Below are positions 1 to 11,699 of a stretch of DNA of 64,000 nucleotides, in pieces (position 1 is the first letter of the stretch; each line of letters starts with the position of its first letter). The translations under genes were made by a program, and so were the position numbers. Source of the stretch: Varroa destructor. Its lineage: Eukaryota > Arthropoda > Arachnida > Mesostigmata > Varroidae. The DNA lies in contig NW_019211457.1 of NCBI RefSeq assembly GCF_002443255.2, forward strand, positions 42,493,119-42,557,118, given 5' to 3'. The notes under the pieces are model-generated. The model was not told where the DNA came from. It saw only the letters and a program-made list of their open reading frames with translations, and searched no databases.

Positions 1-418
1 TCAACGGCAGTACCGATGAGACGACCATTACGACGCTACATGGATCTAATAGCCATTCCAGATGTTTCATACCGCTCATTAGAAACTTCCAAAAAGAACC
101 CGGAGTGAGTACATTGCTAGATCACTAGGTCACGGAAGAAACAGGAAACACTCTGTCAACAAACACTATTTAGTGGAAAATCTACAAGACGAACCCGTGG
201 ACTATGGTACACTAGCTTTTCTATAAAATGCAGATGGCACTTTGAAAAATTTGGCGCCCCGTTCTGAGGTCTATAGTTGCGGAAAAACGCTCCAGTACGA
301 CATATACGTTGTTTAGTCTCTGGATTCTAGAATGACCATGGCTTTGAAGGCAACGTTCGCAGCTAAGGCGTTCCGGTTAGGTAATCAATAAGGTGCAAAT
401 AGGATTTTAGACGAGGCT

Positions 419-586
419 TCATGCACGGGCAAATGTCGCTGTGGTTGACAGCACCAAGCTGAGCGTATCGATGGTCGCGCGGTCCATGTACTTCTTACGC
501 TCATCCGGATAACGAAAGCCGTCAATCTTCAGCTGCAACCAATGTTCCGAATAATAATTATTAGCACTTTTGCCGATGGTACACTG
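419..586 (-). other. unassigned coding-like fragment
   Basis: Read on the minus strand this is an open stretch of about 55 codons ending in TGA, preceded by a possible AG splice acceptor. It contains the segment DGFRYPDERKKYMDRATIDT and ends TFARA. Composition looks more protein-like than the surrounding AT-rich DNA. A second open minus-strand stretch at 685-882 might belong to the same decayed gene or element. I do not recognise a family. It could be a terminal exon, a transposon relic or chance. Confidence 0.2.
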
Positions 587-1659
587 TCACGTGGTTGCTC
601 TTCAACGAACGCAGAGACAAATGACACCTAAAATTGCAGTTCCGATAATTCGAGACCGATGGCCAGCCTGTTCAACCAAATGTTTCAGTTCAACATAAGG
701 ATAAATATCCGATCCCTCTTACGTGCATAGAATAGACGTACCAGCACACTTCTACGGTCCACTCGCGGCAACCCAGATGTAATCGACAGAATCGATTCGG
801 TAACATCTATAGCCGCCCTGACAAGCCCAAAAACTAGCGGCACCACCGACCATTCCTCAACAACTTCAGTGACTGCGGGCACTAACAGTTACCTCGGATG
901 AGCGATTTTGGAAGAAACGCCGTTGAACAACTGATTCGTTGACTCTCATCAAATAATTGTGAGACGGATAAAACCCTTATGGTGACACTGTGTGCTAAAT
1001 GTGCGTGGTGTTAAGTCGAGTGGACACCAGCGCGTACGCGTTATGCTTGCGCGTGCATTATAGCTGTATAATTAGAATATTTTATGGATTGTTCTTTTAA
1101 TCACGATAATAACTTTTGTACTCAAATTATCTGTATTATCCACTCTGACTTACGCGTTAGCCCGAGGCGTGAGCGAAAAATTGTTACCCTCTAATCTTGT
1201 ATCGTCATTGTCGGAACTGTAGTTCGTTGTACCCTTTCGGGGACGGCCCCTTACTTAAGTGACTGCAGGAGTGGTTGGATGTAATAAAATATAATTTCTC
1301 CACTCTTACTTATCATCAGTGACTTAACATCAGCTGTGGTTACTTATATCAATGTATTTCTTAAAACTTTCATTTGATCAAGGAACTTTCTTGATTCTCT
1401 GTTCTAGACGCTCAATGTTTTCTATTAATTATTCTCCATTCGAATATAGCCAATTGATTTATATTTTCTTATCTTAGTTACAGTATAGTAGTTGTGCTCG
1501 TGTCAGTAACACCCGACAGCTACTCATACCTCTTTATTAATTTGAAATTGAATTATAGTCTTTCACTTTTGTTCTCAAACACTCCTAATCAGGTACTGTA
1601 TAAACCAAACGATTTTTTGATAGCCCCTTTGTTGTTCTTCCCCTCTCCCATATATATAC

Positions 1660-1721
1660 GTTAGTCAAGAGCCTCTCTATGAACTTACAAGTTAGTCAAC
1701 AGCCTCTGTATGAACTTACAG
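1660..1721. repeat. 31-bp tandem duplication, two copies
   Basis: Copy one is 1660-1690 and copy two is 1691-1721, directly abutting. Both begin GTTAGTCAA and carry ATGAACTTACA near the end; they differ at three positions. This is a simple local duplication in non-coding DNA. Confidence 0.9.
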
Positions 1722-1989
1722 TATACTTGCAAAACACGGCACGAGTAGGTACTCCCTGTTTCTTATAATTACACTGCACGCATGTAATGCCACACGATCA
1801 CTATGTCACCAAATGGGTACCCTATGCAATCTCGGCGAACCAAATAATTACCACTTGTTGTCAGTTAGTGACAGTGTCTTAACTATCGGGCCAGTATTTT
1901 GATAGAAATATATTTTCTAAGGCCAAACATTGTCTTCTGCAAAAAGAGCCGACTACATAATCGAAACGATGCTTCATCAGTACCAGTCT

Positions 1990-2520
1990 CATTAATTCGA
2001 ATTAACCTTGTCACCACGAGCGGTAAATTCTATCTCAACCTGCCTTCGGCAAGCCCTACCGCCATGTCTGACAGAAGACAGTAACCAATCGATGGCGATA
2101 GCAAGAGCAGTATCAATTAAGACGGTAGAAGTGAAATCATGTCTGCTATTCGCTAGCCTTTGCTGCCACTCCAACAGCAGGGTAACTTGAACTCGCCACG
2201 TTTCAGTGCACCTGCTTCTGGTACTTCCCTGATGTTGCCTGTTTCCGGCCAGCCAATTGATATTTCATTCTCGCCGGCCATTTCAACCCACCTGATCCAG
2301 TGAAGCAACCATTCCTTGACACGGCCTGGACCACTGCGATATTTGTATTCCTTGTCGTCAATGTGGATTGGCAACATCGTGCCAATCGACGTTGTGGCTA
2401 GATAGAGTTGGCAGCCAGTTTATGTTCAAATTCACCAGGGCATACCGCCGTACACTTTGCCGATCTGTCCACCCACACAGAGGAAACGATTGTCGCATGC
2501 ACACTCAGATAAACTCACTG
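1990..2520 (-). other. frameshifted coding-like patch, unassigned
   Basis: Three minus-strand open segments follow one another in different frames. The first (about 2520-2430) is cysteine-rich, with CACDNRFLCVGGQIGKVYGG. The second (about 2420-2153) contains IHIDDKEYKYRSGPGRVKEW, then WLLHWIRWVEMAGENE. The third (2174-1992) contains EWQQRLANSRHDFTSTVLID. The switches between frames suggest either short introns or a decayed gene. I do not recognise the family; a domesticated or dead mobile-element protein and an unknown host gene are both possible. The long + strand reading frame at 2368-2694 is probably a shadow. Confidence 0.25.
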
Positions 2521-2699
2521 CACATCTGCGCACAATGGAGATTCTTTACACGAAGAGAAGACTTTCTTTGTTCTGTTATTCTTGTCGTTCGCTTTCTCCC
2601 GATAGCTAACCCACCCTTCCGGATACACGACGGATCAGTGTGTCGCTATATATCCGTAACAGCTGCTGTTCGATTTACAGCAACGCTGGTTTGAGTGGT

Positions 2700-5600
2700 G
2701 AGCGACGATAGAAACCAAAACAGACACACAATAATAGATGCATAAGAAAACTCATACACTCAATGCGGCTGTCAAGACAGCGACGATGATCTCGATAACA
2801 TCAAACTGGACGGGGCGGTTCATCGAAATTCTGTCTGGAATATTTTGCAGCGTTCGCAATCCTTGAGCAGAAAAGATTCGGACGAGGTTTTTAAGCTATT
2901 TAAATAACCCAATAATGAGCAAAGCGTAACTTGTACTAGTGTGTTACGAAGCATGTCTACCAACTGGCTAAAGCACCGCAGTGCCTTTTCGGTGTGTCAC
3001 TTCGCTCCAAATCATAGATCGTTTCAGTTTGATAAATACTGTGTCGGTTTTGGCGGGCCAGTAGCGCAAATTCGGATTCTCAGCGCTGGGTTACATCCAG
3101 CGAGGTGTGTAATATCTAGATTGCAAATGGATTATGGGGTAAATCTTTTTTGAGTACTCTAAAGTCGGCAAGGTAGCGCCCAATTAGCTCCGGCGCGTCT
3201 GTAATTCAGTAACCAAACGTTAACTGTTGCGGGTTTCATATATTAAACTGCTTAGTTTTTGAACTATTGCTTTACATGTCATCATGTTAATGTAAAAATA
3301 AAATCATTGTAGAATGCAATGTATGCTTTAATTTATTCATAAATTTGTAGAGAGATATGTTTAATTATAGAAGCAATAGTCTATTAACGGAACTATCATT
3401 TTAATCGCGCACGATTGGAATAGGCATGTATACAAGGAATGTCTGTAGGTTCAATGTTGAAACCTTGGTATATCGTAATAAGATCTTTTCCACTTGATGG
3501 TAAGGGAAATCATGTAGTAGAGGCAAGAGGGTCACTTATATCTTTCGATCTATGATTTTAGCATTTAGTTGAGTTTATTGATGAGGTCCTGTTACTATTA
3601 ACTTGGCCGTTTCTAAGCAATAGATATGAATAAGAATCACTAGTAAAATTGATTAGTTGATATGGTAAAATGTGGTATATGATGAAAAAAATATTTTTCA
3701 TTCTGTTCCATATCTAGAAAAATTATAGTTGTAAAATAAGTTAAAATTTACTATAATGGAATTAACGTGCACTGCCCAAACGGTAGCAGTATCAATAATA
3801 AGAACGGAAATTACTGTGACATAGCAAAAGGAGAGAAAAGTTCCATTGCGAAAATGCCAATGCGTAACAATTTTTCGTATCCACTCTATTCACGAAGAGT
3901 GCGACAAGAGTGCACTGTTAAAATCTTGCTAGGATTTTGTTTATATTAAATGCTAGCAGTCGGTGCCACTGAAGAAACAAATACTAGGAGACTACGGCTC
4001 TCGAATGTCTTTTATATTCCCCCGCATTATATAGAAGAAATGCCATCTTTTTTATATGAAAGTAAGAAAAAATCAGTACAGATGTTATGCACGAATGAAA
4101 AACAGAAGACGTGTATTTTTATATAACAGTTTCAAATATAATAACAATAATAACAGTATAATAATAAATGATAGCAACATACATATATTGTATACACGGG
4201 TACTCGATTATTACAAATAGAAAAATACATGCTAAGACAATCAATGTTTTCAAGAAAGAGCTAAGAGATGAATACGTCGTGAGAATAGCCGAAAATATGT
4301 CCTTTAATCCCATATTAGCATAGTAAATAAATAAACACTGTGCAAAATTAGAATAAAAATAGTAGGCTGGGTTGCGCAATAACAGCGAGGGCCGGTAAAA
4401 GACAGACAATTGCGCCCAACTTTTTTCATATTTTTGGGAAATTGCACACTATTATTAACTCGATCGAGTACGTTATATACTTCCTATTCATACTCAGTTT
4501 AGGTTTCCCGAAGTTCCAATAAACAGAATAAGAGCGAAAACTCTAGAAGGCCCCATCTCTTCAAAAGTTAGAATTTTAGTTCGTTGTGCAGTAGGTGTTT
4601 TTTAGTAAAACATTATTATTGAAACAAAAGCATTTGTAGATAAGTTCCATGCAGCTTGTCCACTTGCATTCACTTGCTTCGGTGTGCTCAGCGTTGTGGT
4701 TATACCAAGGGCAGCTGTTTCTTCTTGTGTTCAACCGTATTTGCTGACTTGACTTATTATGGATTGGTCTTATTTTAGCTCCGGCTATGAGAGGCCATCA
4801 TTACACAGTTTTTGGCCGGTCCGCCTCCTCAGAATCCGCATCGATTCTGTCGAAATGAAAACAATGTGTTCTGTAGACTACGTTAAAAGCCAGCAGTTAT
4901 AAGCGGTTTGAAGTAGATGACTTTCTGTCTATGATGATAAATCAGGGATTTACTCTGTAACTTGGTTTTCTCAAAAACCACAGTGTTCCTTCTAGGTGCG
5001 TGGTCAGATGTGTCGTCCATCCCTGTAGGTAGTAACTATTGGCCCGATGTCTAAGCGAGTTCATAAAGGCAGCTTTTCCGAAAAACGTCATTGGTACTTG
5101 TGATATATTGAGTTATCTATATACGGTAATAACACAATGAAGCTCATACTGAACCCTTCCTAAATCTCTGATTTTGACGCAGATCTAATTTTCAACAGGT
5201 GCACCTGTAGGCACCTGTATTTAATGTTACCGAAAATTATATTCTAGCAAACACAGAGCAAGGTGGAATTGTCTTCCCAATAACGCAATAAACTTGACCA
5301 AAAAAAGCCAGCAAGCGCAAAATGTAACAAGTGCGTGCCCGTAAGGTTGGACGTGCATACCTCCTATAATACTGCTCTAGAAGTCTCAAGCTGACAAGCA
5401 CTCCCAGCCAAGGATCAACAAAGGAAGACTCCTCTCTACTACTTTTCTATACTTTTGGGCGTTTTCAGCTCGTTCATTCATAATTCAGAACAAGATACCG
5501 GTACCCTAGAGATTCGCGTTCGTCCCTCGAAACATATGCAAATCAAAATATGAGCTACGTGTGTTATGCCATAGGTACGTTTCTTTTGCGATTGACTGGT

Positions 5601-6690
5601 GAATCTTCTACCTGCCAGCTAATGCTTTGGTAGGAACATGCGTTTCAGGATTCATAAGGATTCACAACATTTTTTTCTCCTTGCATCGTTTCTCATAGGA
5701 AGCCACCAGTAGCAAATTGCACAATAACAGTCTATACCATCCAACAAACTGTGGCGCCGGGTCTGTGTAAGGATAGTTTAACAGATAGTTGCGATAAGCA
5801 GACAGCGCAGTTGACTTTAGCGATGATTTGTACAAGTTCGCGATCCCAGTTATATGGGACGTATGCGAAACTCTATCAGGGCCATGTTTCTAGAAATAAA
5901 GCCGATCTCTAAAACAAGTGAATAAATAACTTACCCTCGATACCAACAATATATCCCAAATAAGTAAAGAACCTCTACGCACTCACCCTGACAAAAACAA
6001 GACAGTTCTATATCAAATAAAATTTCACTTCAAGTTCATAGGTATTCAATATTTTTCCGAATTCTATTAAATTAAACTTTAAATAAAACTTTCACTTTTC
6101 ATTATTTCATTCAGTATTTTGTATCCCCAAACGCACCTTTCATTATCGACAGAGCTGGAAAAACGTAAATCTTCCCTTCTGATTTACTAGAAATAACAAT
6201 GTCGTAGCCCCAACAGTAATACCGTACTGCGGACTGTAAAAGGTGGAATTGCCATTAGGTTTTAGAGCGCGCAAATCTTTTGTTAGTGAACGGTGTGACG
6301 CGGTAGCGAGATCCGTAACCTCCAGTCGCTGTAACTACATATCTGGGTTAATCTGACGTCTGCAACGACGATGAGGCTACTTGTCAGTGGTCGAGCTTTT
6401 GTAGTGTTTGGCAAAAAACATTGATGAAGCCATTGGTGAGGACGCCTCGTTTTTCGTGCCTCTTTTGGCTCAGAAATTTGCAGGAATATCATTTCCATCG
6501 TCAGTTAGCTTTAGCGCTGGTTAAAACGTGAGTAACAATATTAAAATGTTCAATTATATGATGGATTTCTAGTTTTTCAATCATTATAATAGCAAACGGA
6601 TCTTTATTGGGGTGTCAAAAAACATACAAACGATTTTTCGAGTCAGACGGTTTTCAAGTCACCTATATCAGGTAATGTCCCGTCGAGTCG
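2700..6690. other. no gene recognised
   Basis: AT-rich non-coding DNA. Open reading frames here are short, low in complexity, and lack splice signals or recognisable motifs. I see no RNA gene or mobile element in it. Confidence 0.6.
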
Positions 6691-6699
6691 ATATCATTG

Positions 6700-7570
6700 G
6701 TGTTATCTGACAGATAGAATTCAAAGTAGTAAATGTGCTACGATTATTGGAAAACCTGGGACAGTCCTTCGAAGATTTTGTGAAATTTCTGTAAGCACCC
6801 GCTTTTTTTAATTACGACAAAGCTCTAAATGCTATGCAGATCAATCTATGCCGTCTACGGCCAAATGCGTTATTGGGAAAAACGACCCAAAGATCGTCTT
6901 CGTCACTTTTATTTTGGATGCTTCGATGCACCTTATAGTGGTCGATCAGTGACGAAAAATTAAGAGACACGTCAACGAGCACCCCACGACATCGCCAAGA
7001 AACTAGAAATCGAGCGGGAAAAAGATGAGTGCCACACGAATTAACGCGGAAGAAATTTATCGGATTGTATTTTTATCGACATCCGACCGTATATAGAAAG
7101 GCAATGGATTCGATATTTCTGTTAAACAGTTGATCACGGATGATGAAAGGTGAGTTACATAACAGTAATGTGATTCTGTGAGAAGGCGCGGACTGACCTC
7201 AAAGAAACTGATGTGTCTTCGGACGAATTGGAAAGGAATCATGTTTATAAAACTACTGTCGCCGGGAAAAGAGCCATTGAAAGAAACGATTGAAACTAAG
7301 AAATTGTCGTCGTCTACTATTATCCGCATTGCTGTACCACATACATATTTAAGCACGTCAGAAATACAGAGAACATGGATGGAAAATTCTGACTTATTCG
7401 CTGTATGGTGCGGATCTTGCGCCGTCAATTATCTGTTTCGGCATTTGGTGAACTCCTAATAGTGGTAATTAGAGGATTTCGCCCATAAACCACACAGACT
7501 CTACAGAGATAGGATAATAATTTTACAGAAGGTTATCGATCAGAGTGGCGCATATTTACTTTAGAAATAT
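6700..7570 (+). mobile_element. decayed mariner-family transposon
   Basis: Fragments of a mariner transposase appear in the right order but in shifting frames. They are DAPYSGRSV (compare the family's EDxxRSGRPV) near 6930; a helix-turn-helix piece HDIAKKLEIE near 6990; LITDDER followed by a TGA where the family has the Trp of TGDEKW, near 7129-7155; LSPGKEP near 7258; PHT near 7338; DLAPS then, one frame over, YLFRHL near 7412-7445; and a C-terminal VIDQSGAYLL ending in TAG near 7530-7562. Several frameshifts and stops mean it cannot encode a working transposase. I could not define terminal inverted repeats, so the boundaries are approximate. Family-level identity is fairly secure; the subfamily is not determined. 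Confidence 0.75.
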
Positions 7571-7689
7571 TGCTTTGAAATATGAAAAGATACTCACTTC
7601 AATTTTGGCCTTGAAAACATCAGTTCTCTTTCCACCACCCAATACATTTTCTGCACATGTGTAGTCGACTTTTTTTATAGCCATTCAAT

Positions 7690-8538
7690 TTGTGTATTGT
7701 TGCTTTGTATGGGCGGGTGTTTACAGGCGCGAACAGCACCTTTATGCCCGTAATCATGGATGCCATCTAGCTATGAGCGCGCAGTCATTCGGATACACCC
7801 GCGCTATCGACTAGTTAGAGACGGGTCGCTTATATCGTTCAAACTTAGACGGCTTTCAGTGAAGAAGGGTTCAAGCTAGCAAGCCTGCCATAAGACTAGG
7901 ATAGGGTGGCAGCAACAAATCATGCGCTATTCGTGCTAGGTCGACGTGCAGGCGCATGTCTTTCGTTTCACTATCGCACCGCCGTGATGCGCGCTTTAGA
8001 ACCGGGATACGTTCTCCCTTTGGTCCCTCCCCTCTCGCCTCTCTCCTTTTCGACTTTGCACTGACATTGCTGATCTTTCTGAGAGAACTGGACTAGCGCA
8101 GCATTGTCCACAGTGGTGCGCTCGCACGTCCCGAAGTCGGAGAGCGCTGCAGCGGGCCACGGTCCCTGCAGGCTTGACTCTCAGCCTCTATAGGTTATAG
8201 AAGCTGGCAAGGCAGGGACCATTTCTGCTAGTCTGCGTCAGTGTAATTGATGAGCGATCGCGAGCTACAATGTTCAGCCGAATGCAGTTGCTGACTGCTG
8301 CTCGGTTGGTTCTCTGCACAGCCTAGTGCGAAGTGGAGTTGTCAGCCTTATTATGCGTCAGTACTAAGTTGCGCCGAATTGGTGCTGTGACGGCAAGGAA
8401 ATTGTTGGGGGTGATTCTTCTCTGCTGAGGGCCTGCACATCCCAATTTGCCACCACGTGGCCGTCGAACGTTCGAATCCCTCTTGTGTTTGCGGCGACCG
8501 TTATTCCTTTAGCTGGAGCTCTCACTGCGTTCTTCGTC
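7690..8538 (+). promoter_or_regulatory. glycogen synthase promoter and 5' UTR region
   Basis: This interval is more GC-rich than the DNA to its left and has a pyrimidine-rich tract at about 8022-8052. It lies immediately upstream of the glycogen synthase start codon. No TATA box at a convincing distance was seen. The transcription start is not determinable from sequence. The glycogen synthase frame is open back to a TAA at 8365-8367 but has no ATG before 8539. Confidence 0.35.
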
Positions 8539-10176
8539 ATGTCGCGCGTCTCAAAGCGATTCTATCGTCTCGATGGCACCCAAGCGGAGGAGGTGTTGGA
8601 CCGGGGTAAGAGTGCTGCCCTCGAAAACCGCTGGGTGTTTGAAGTGTCATGGGAAGTGGCAAATAAAGTTGGTGGCATCTACACTGTTATTCGGTCGAAA
8701 GCCGAGGTGTCAGTTGAAGAGTTAGGTAATCAATACTGCCTGTTAGGACCTATTAATGATGTCCTGGTACGAAGCGAAGTTGAGGTGCTAGAACCGCCGG
8801 CCGGGCCGTTTACCGAGGCGCTAGAAGACTTTAAGAAACAAGGTGTTCGAGTGATCTACGGCCGATGGCTTATCGATGGCTATCCGCAAGTTGTCCTGTT
8901 TGACATTGGTTCATCTGCGTGGAAGCTGGACGAGTGGAAAAAGCATTTGTTCGAACTGAGTGCTATTGGCATACCGTGGCACGATCAGGAGTCTAATGAT
9001 GCAGTTATTTTTGGTTATTTGACCTCGTGGTTCATGGAGAGCTACTATAACGCAGTAAACAAAAGATTCGGCCAGCCTTACATTGTAGCCCATTTTCACG
9101 AGTGGTTGTCAGGGGTGGGGCTATTATTGTGTAGACTTCGTAAACTTGACATCTCGACAGTGTTTACAACACATGCAACCCTCCTGGGCAGATACTTGTG
9201 CGCGGGCAACGTTGACTTCTACAATAATTTGTCGAAATTTGACCTCGATAGGGAAGCGGGCAACCGCGGCATCTACCATCGTTATTGTATGGAAAGAGCG
9301 GCTACCCACGCAGCCCACATCTTCACGACCGTCTCCGAGGTCACTGCTATGGAGGCACAACACCTGCTGAACCGTAAAGCCGACGTAATCACGCCAAACG
9401 GGCTAAACGTCAAACGTTTCAGCGCTATGCACGAATTTCAAAACATGCACGCTGTGGCTAAAGAAAAAATTCACGATTTTGTCCGAGGACACTTTTATGG
9501 CCATTACGATTTTGACCTGGACAAGACGATCTATTGTTTTATTGCTGGCCGATACGAATTTTCTAATAAAGGAGCTGATCTCTTTATTGAGTCGTTGGCT
9601 CGCCTAAACTACAAACTAAAACAGGCTCGAAGCGATGTCACTGTTATAGCTTTTCTGATCTTCCCAGCAAAGACAAACAATTTCAACGTTGAATCTCTGC
9701 GCGGTCAGGCTGTGGCCAAACAACTTCGTGAGGCTGTCGACGAAGTTCAAAAACGTATTGGAAAACGGCTCTTCGAAACTGCACTTAGCGGTCGTATTCC
9801 ATCAAATGAGGATTTACTGCACAGTGAAGACATCGTCAAATTGAAACGCGGGATTTACGCAACGCAGCGCAACGACTTGCCACCCGTGTGCACCCATAAC
9901 GTCATTAACGACGACAACGACCCGGTCCTTAACGCCATCCGTCGCTGCCAGCTATTCAACAACCGCGAAGATCGCGTCAAGGTCATATTTCATCCAGAGT
10001 TTTTATCATCAACGAATCCACTATTTAGCATGGATTATGAAGAGTTTGTGCGGGGTTGTCACCTTGGCGTGTTCCCATCATACTACGAGCCATGGGGTTA
10101 CACACCCGCAGAATGCACCCTAATGGGAATTCCTAGCATTACGACGAATCTGTCCGGATTCGGCTGCTTTATTCAG
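8539..10176 (+). CDS. GYS: glycogen synthase coding exon 1
   Basis: Residues 1-546 in one unbroken 1638-nt exon, holding nearly all of both Rossmann-like domains. It ends GFGCFIQ with donor CAG|GTGAGT, phase 0. Translation past the donor runs into intron sequence and a stop at about 10254, so that extension is not coding. Confidence 0.96.
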
Positions 10177-11222
10177 GTGAGTGTCACGTTTTTGTTGTTC
10201 GCTAGTGATTTCTATCTATATATAATTGCTACGATCTTAAAAGACAGCAGCTAACTGTGCATTATTTCACCTAGCTACATTTTGAAAACTACCAATTTTC
10301 ATGAACGGCTGTGTTGAACGAACTGAGTAATATATCAGTTAGCAAAACTTGTGATTGCAATTAAGTAATATATGACCGAATTCAAGGAGCACGTGTCGGA
10401 TCCCATGTCATACGGTATCTATATCGTCGAGAGGCGTGTTATGAGCCCCGAAGAAAGTGTCTGTCAGCTGGCACAGTTCTTGTTAGATTTTTCACAATTG
10501 ACCCGACGCCAGCGAATCATTCAGAGAAACCGAACGGAAAGACTAAGTGATTTGCTCGACTGGAAAAATCTCGGAGTTTACTATAGGTAAGTATTAATTG
10601 TAGCAACTTAAGGTCTTCTATAGTTGCTGTCAATAGTGGAACATGGCACTACAGACTCGTCCACGATTATTTGTAGTTAAATTTTAACAATGCTGAAAGC
10701 GTGCGCAAAAGTGATGATTTACTATATACATCGAAATAGATTAGTTGATTTCATCAGTTATTTAGTGTTAGTCTGTGGGTAAACCAATTGATCAATGAAA
10801 TTCTGAGCTGAGTGACATTTCTCACAAACTCACAACTCAACTGTCGAAAACGTCTAAACAAAAAACAACCCAATCAAGCAAAAAGCGAAAGCGGATTGAT
10901 ATTTTATATCTCCACACGAATATTTGTCCAGCTTTATTATGGTTCTCTGGACAGACCACCCACAAGCGATTGTCCAGTGAAAGAGCCTTACATAAGTTTC
11001 ATTTTGTTCATTCGTTTCTTTTGTTTTTGCAGAAAAGCGCGACAAGAAGCGATTCACAAAACGCATCCCGAGTTCGCAGATCACGCATCATCCTGTAAAC
11101 TTCAGCTGAAATATCCGCGACCGATGTCAGAGCCGCCATCGCCATCGCAGTCAAGAACATCGACTCCTGCGCCGTCAGAACCCGGAAGTGAGGATCACTC
11201 TAGTGATGAAGAAAGAGAGTAA
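8539..11222 (+). CDS. GYS: glycogen synthase (UDP-glucose), 3 coding exons
   Basis: Cytosolic enzyme that transfers glucose from UDP-glucose to the non-reducing ends of glycogen (GT3 family). Coding exons are 8539-10176, 10387-10586 and 11033-11222, giving 675 residues against about 690-740 in animals. Visible landmarks: [11 protein letters not shown] with the UDP-glucose lysine at residue 43; catalytic pair in [13 protein letters not shown]517 and E525; and [13 protein letters not shown] at 586-598, the arginine cluster that binds glucose-6-phosphate. The C-tail has phosphorylatable residues every fourth position (645, 649, 653, 657, 661, 665) ending in an acidic stretch, as expected for GSK3 sites primed by CK2. 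The start is the first ATG in an open frame with G at -3. The N-terminus lacks an obvious vertebrate site 2/2a motif, and the tail stops soon after the acidic site. Regulation by G6P and phosphorylation is inferred from these conserved motifs. Confidence 0.97.
10387..10586 (+). CDS. GYS: glycogen synthase coding exon 2
   Basis: Starts after acceptor TTCAAG with [12 protein letters not shown], which continues the family sequence directly from exon 1 in phase 0. It carries the glucose-6-phosphate-binding arginines and ends within the Arg codon of GVYYR at donor ATAG|GTAAGT. Confidence 0.95.
11033..11222 (+). CDS. GYS: glycogen synthase coding exon 3 (C-terminus)
   Basis: Acceptor TTGTTTTTGCAG has a good pyrimidine tract. 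The first base completes the split Arg codon, then [14 protein letters not shown] leads to the regulatory tail [12 protein letters not shown] and an acidic end DEERE followed by TAA. The open frame extends upstream to 10812, but that part is intron. Confidence 0.95.
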
Positions 11223-11643
11223 CTTCTACTATATAATAAGTCCGAGTCGATCCTGTGAGTCGACAAAAAAGGAATAGTATATTACCGAAGGGTGCATGTC
11301 ACTTTGACTTTCGAAAAAACGAGTTTTGCGCCAAATACGAACATCAAATGTAAAATCACCACACCTACCTACACGGTCACACAATCACACGTGCCATTAA
11401 TGTTAGGTCGTAGATAGCTGAAATTGTAGCGCTAAAAGTGTAGCTTGATGTGGTGTTTTGTTCCGTTATAGTTTATGGATGGCTAATCAATTACTCGACA
11501 CACGAGCACGCAAGATTTTCATATGAAATCTCAGTATGTTTAAGAATGTTATATAACAGTATGTTGATTTTTACATACTAATTATGTAAAAAGCAACGAG
11601 CAAATGTTTCGACATCGAAAAACCATGTCTTGAAGGCTTTGCA

Positions 11644-11649
11644 AATAAA
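11644..11649 (+). terminator. putative poly(A) signal of glycogen synthase
   Basis: AATAAA about 420 nt after the glycogen synthase stop, followed by T-rich sequence. It is the first canonical hexamer I see downstream of the stop, but the cleavage site is not confirmed. Confidence 0.45.
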
Positions 11650-11699
11650 TAAATTTTTATTTATTTAGAAGACTTTTTTTTTAAATAATAAATTATCAT

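Noticed and set aside
8466..8478. GTTCGAATCC string resembling a tRNA T-arm
   Set aside because: There is no matching acceptor stem, D-arm or anticodon arm around it; it is in the glycogen synthase leader.
8485..8538. GTG-initiated extension of glycogen synthase
   Set aside because: GTG starts are not expected in a nuclear animal gene, and the first ATG at 8539 gives a normal N-terminus.
9124..9363. Minus-strand open frame inside glycogen synthase
   Set aside because: It is a shadow of the long coding exon. The frames at 8911-9099 and 9146-9370 are rejected for the same reason.
10177..10254. Extension of the glycogen synthase frame past GFGCFIQ
   Set aside because: A consensus donor lies at 10177 and the family sequence resumes exactly at 10387; the added residues are intron translation.
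10812..11032. Upstream half of the open frame that contains glycogen synthase exon 3
   Set aside because: It precedes the acceptor at 11032 and has no similarity to the enzyme.
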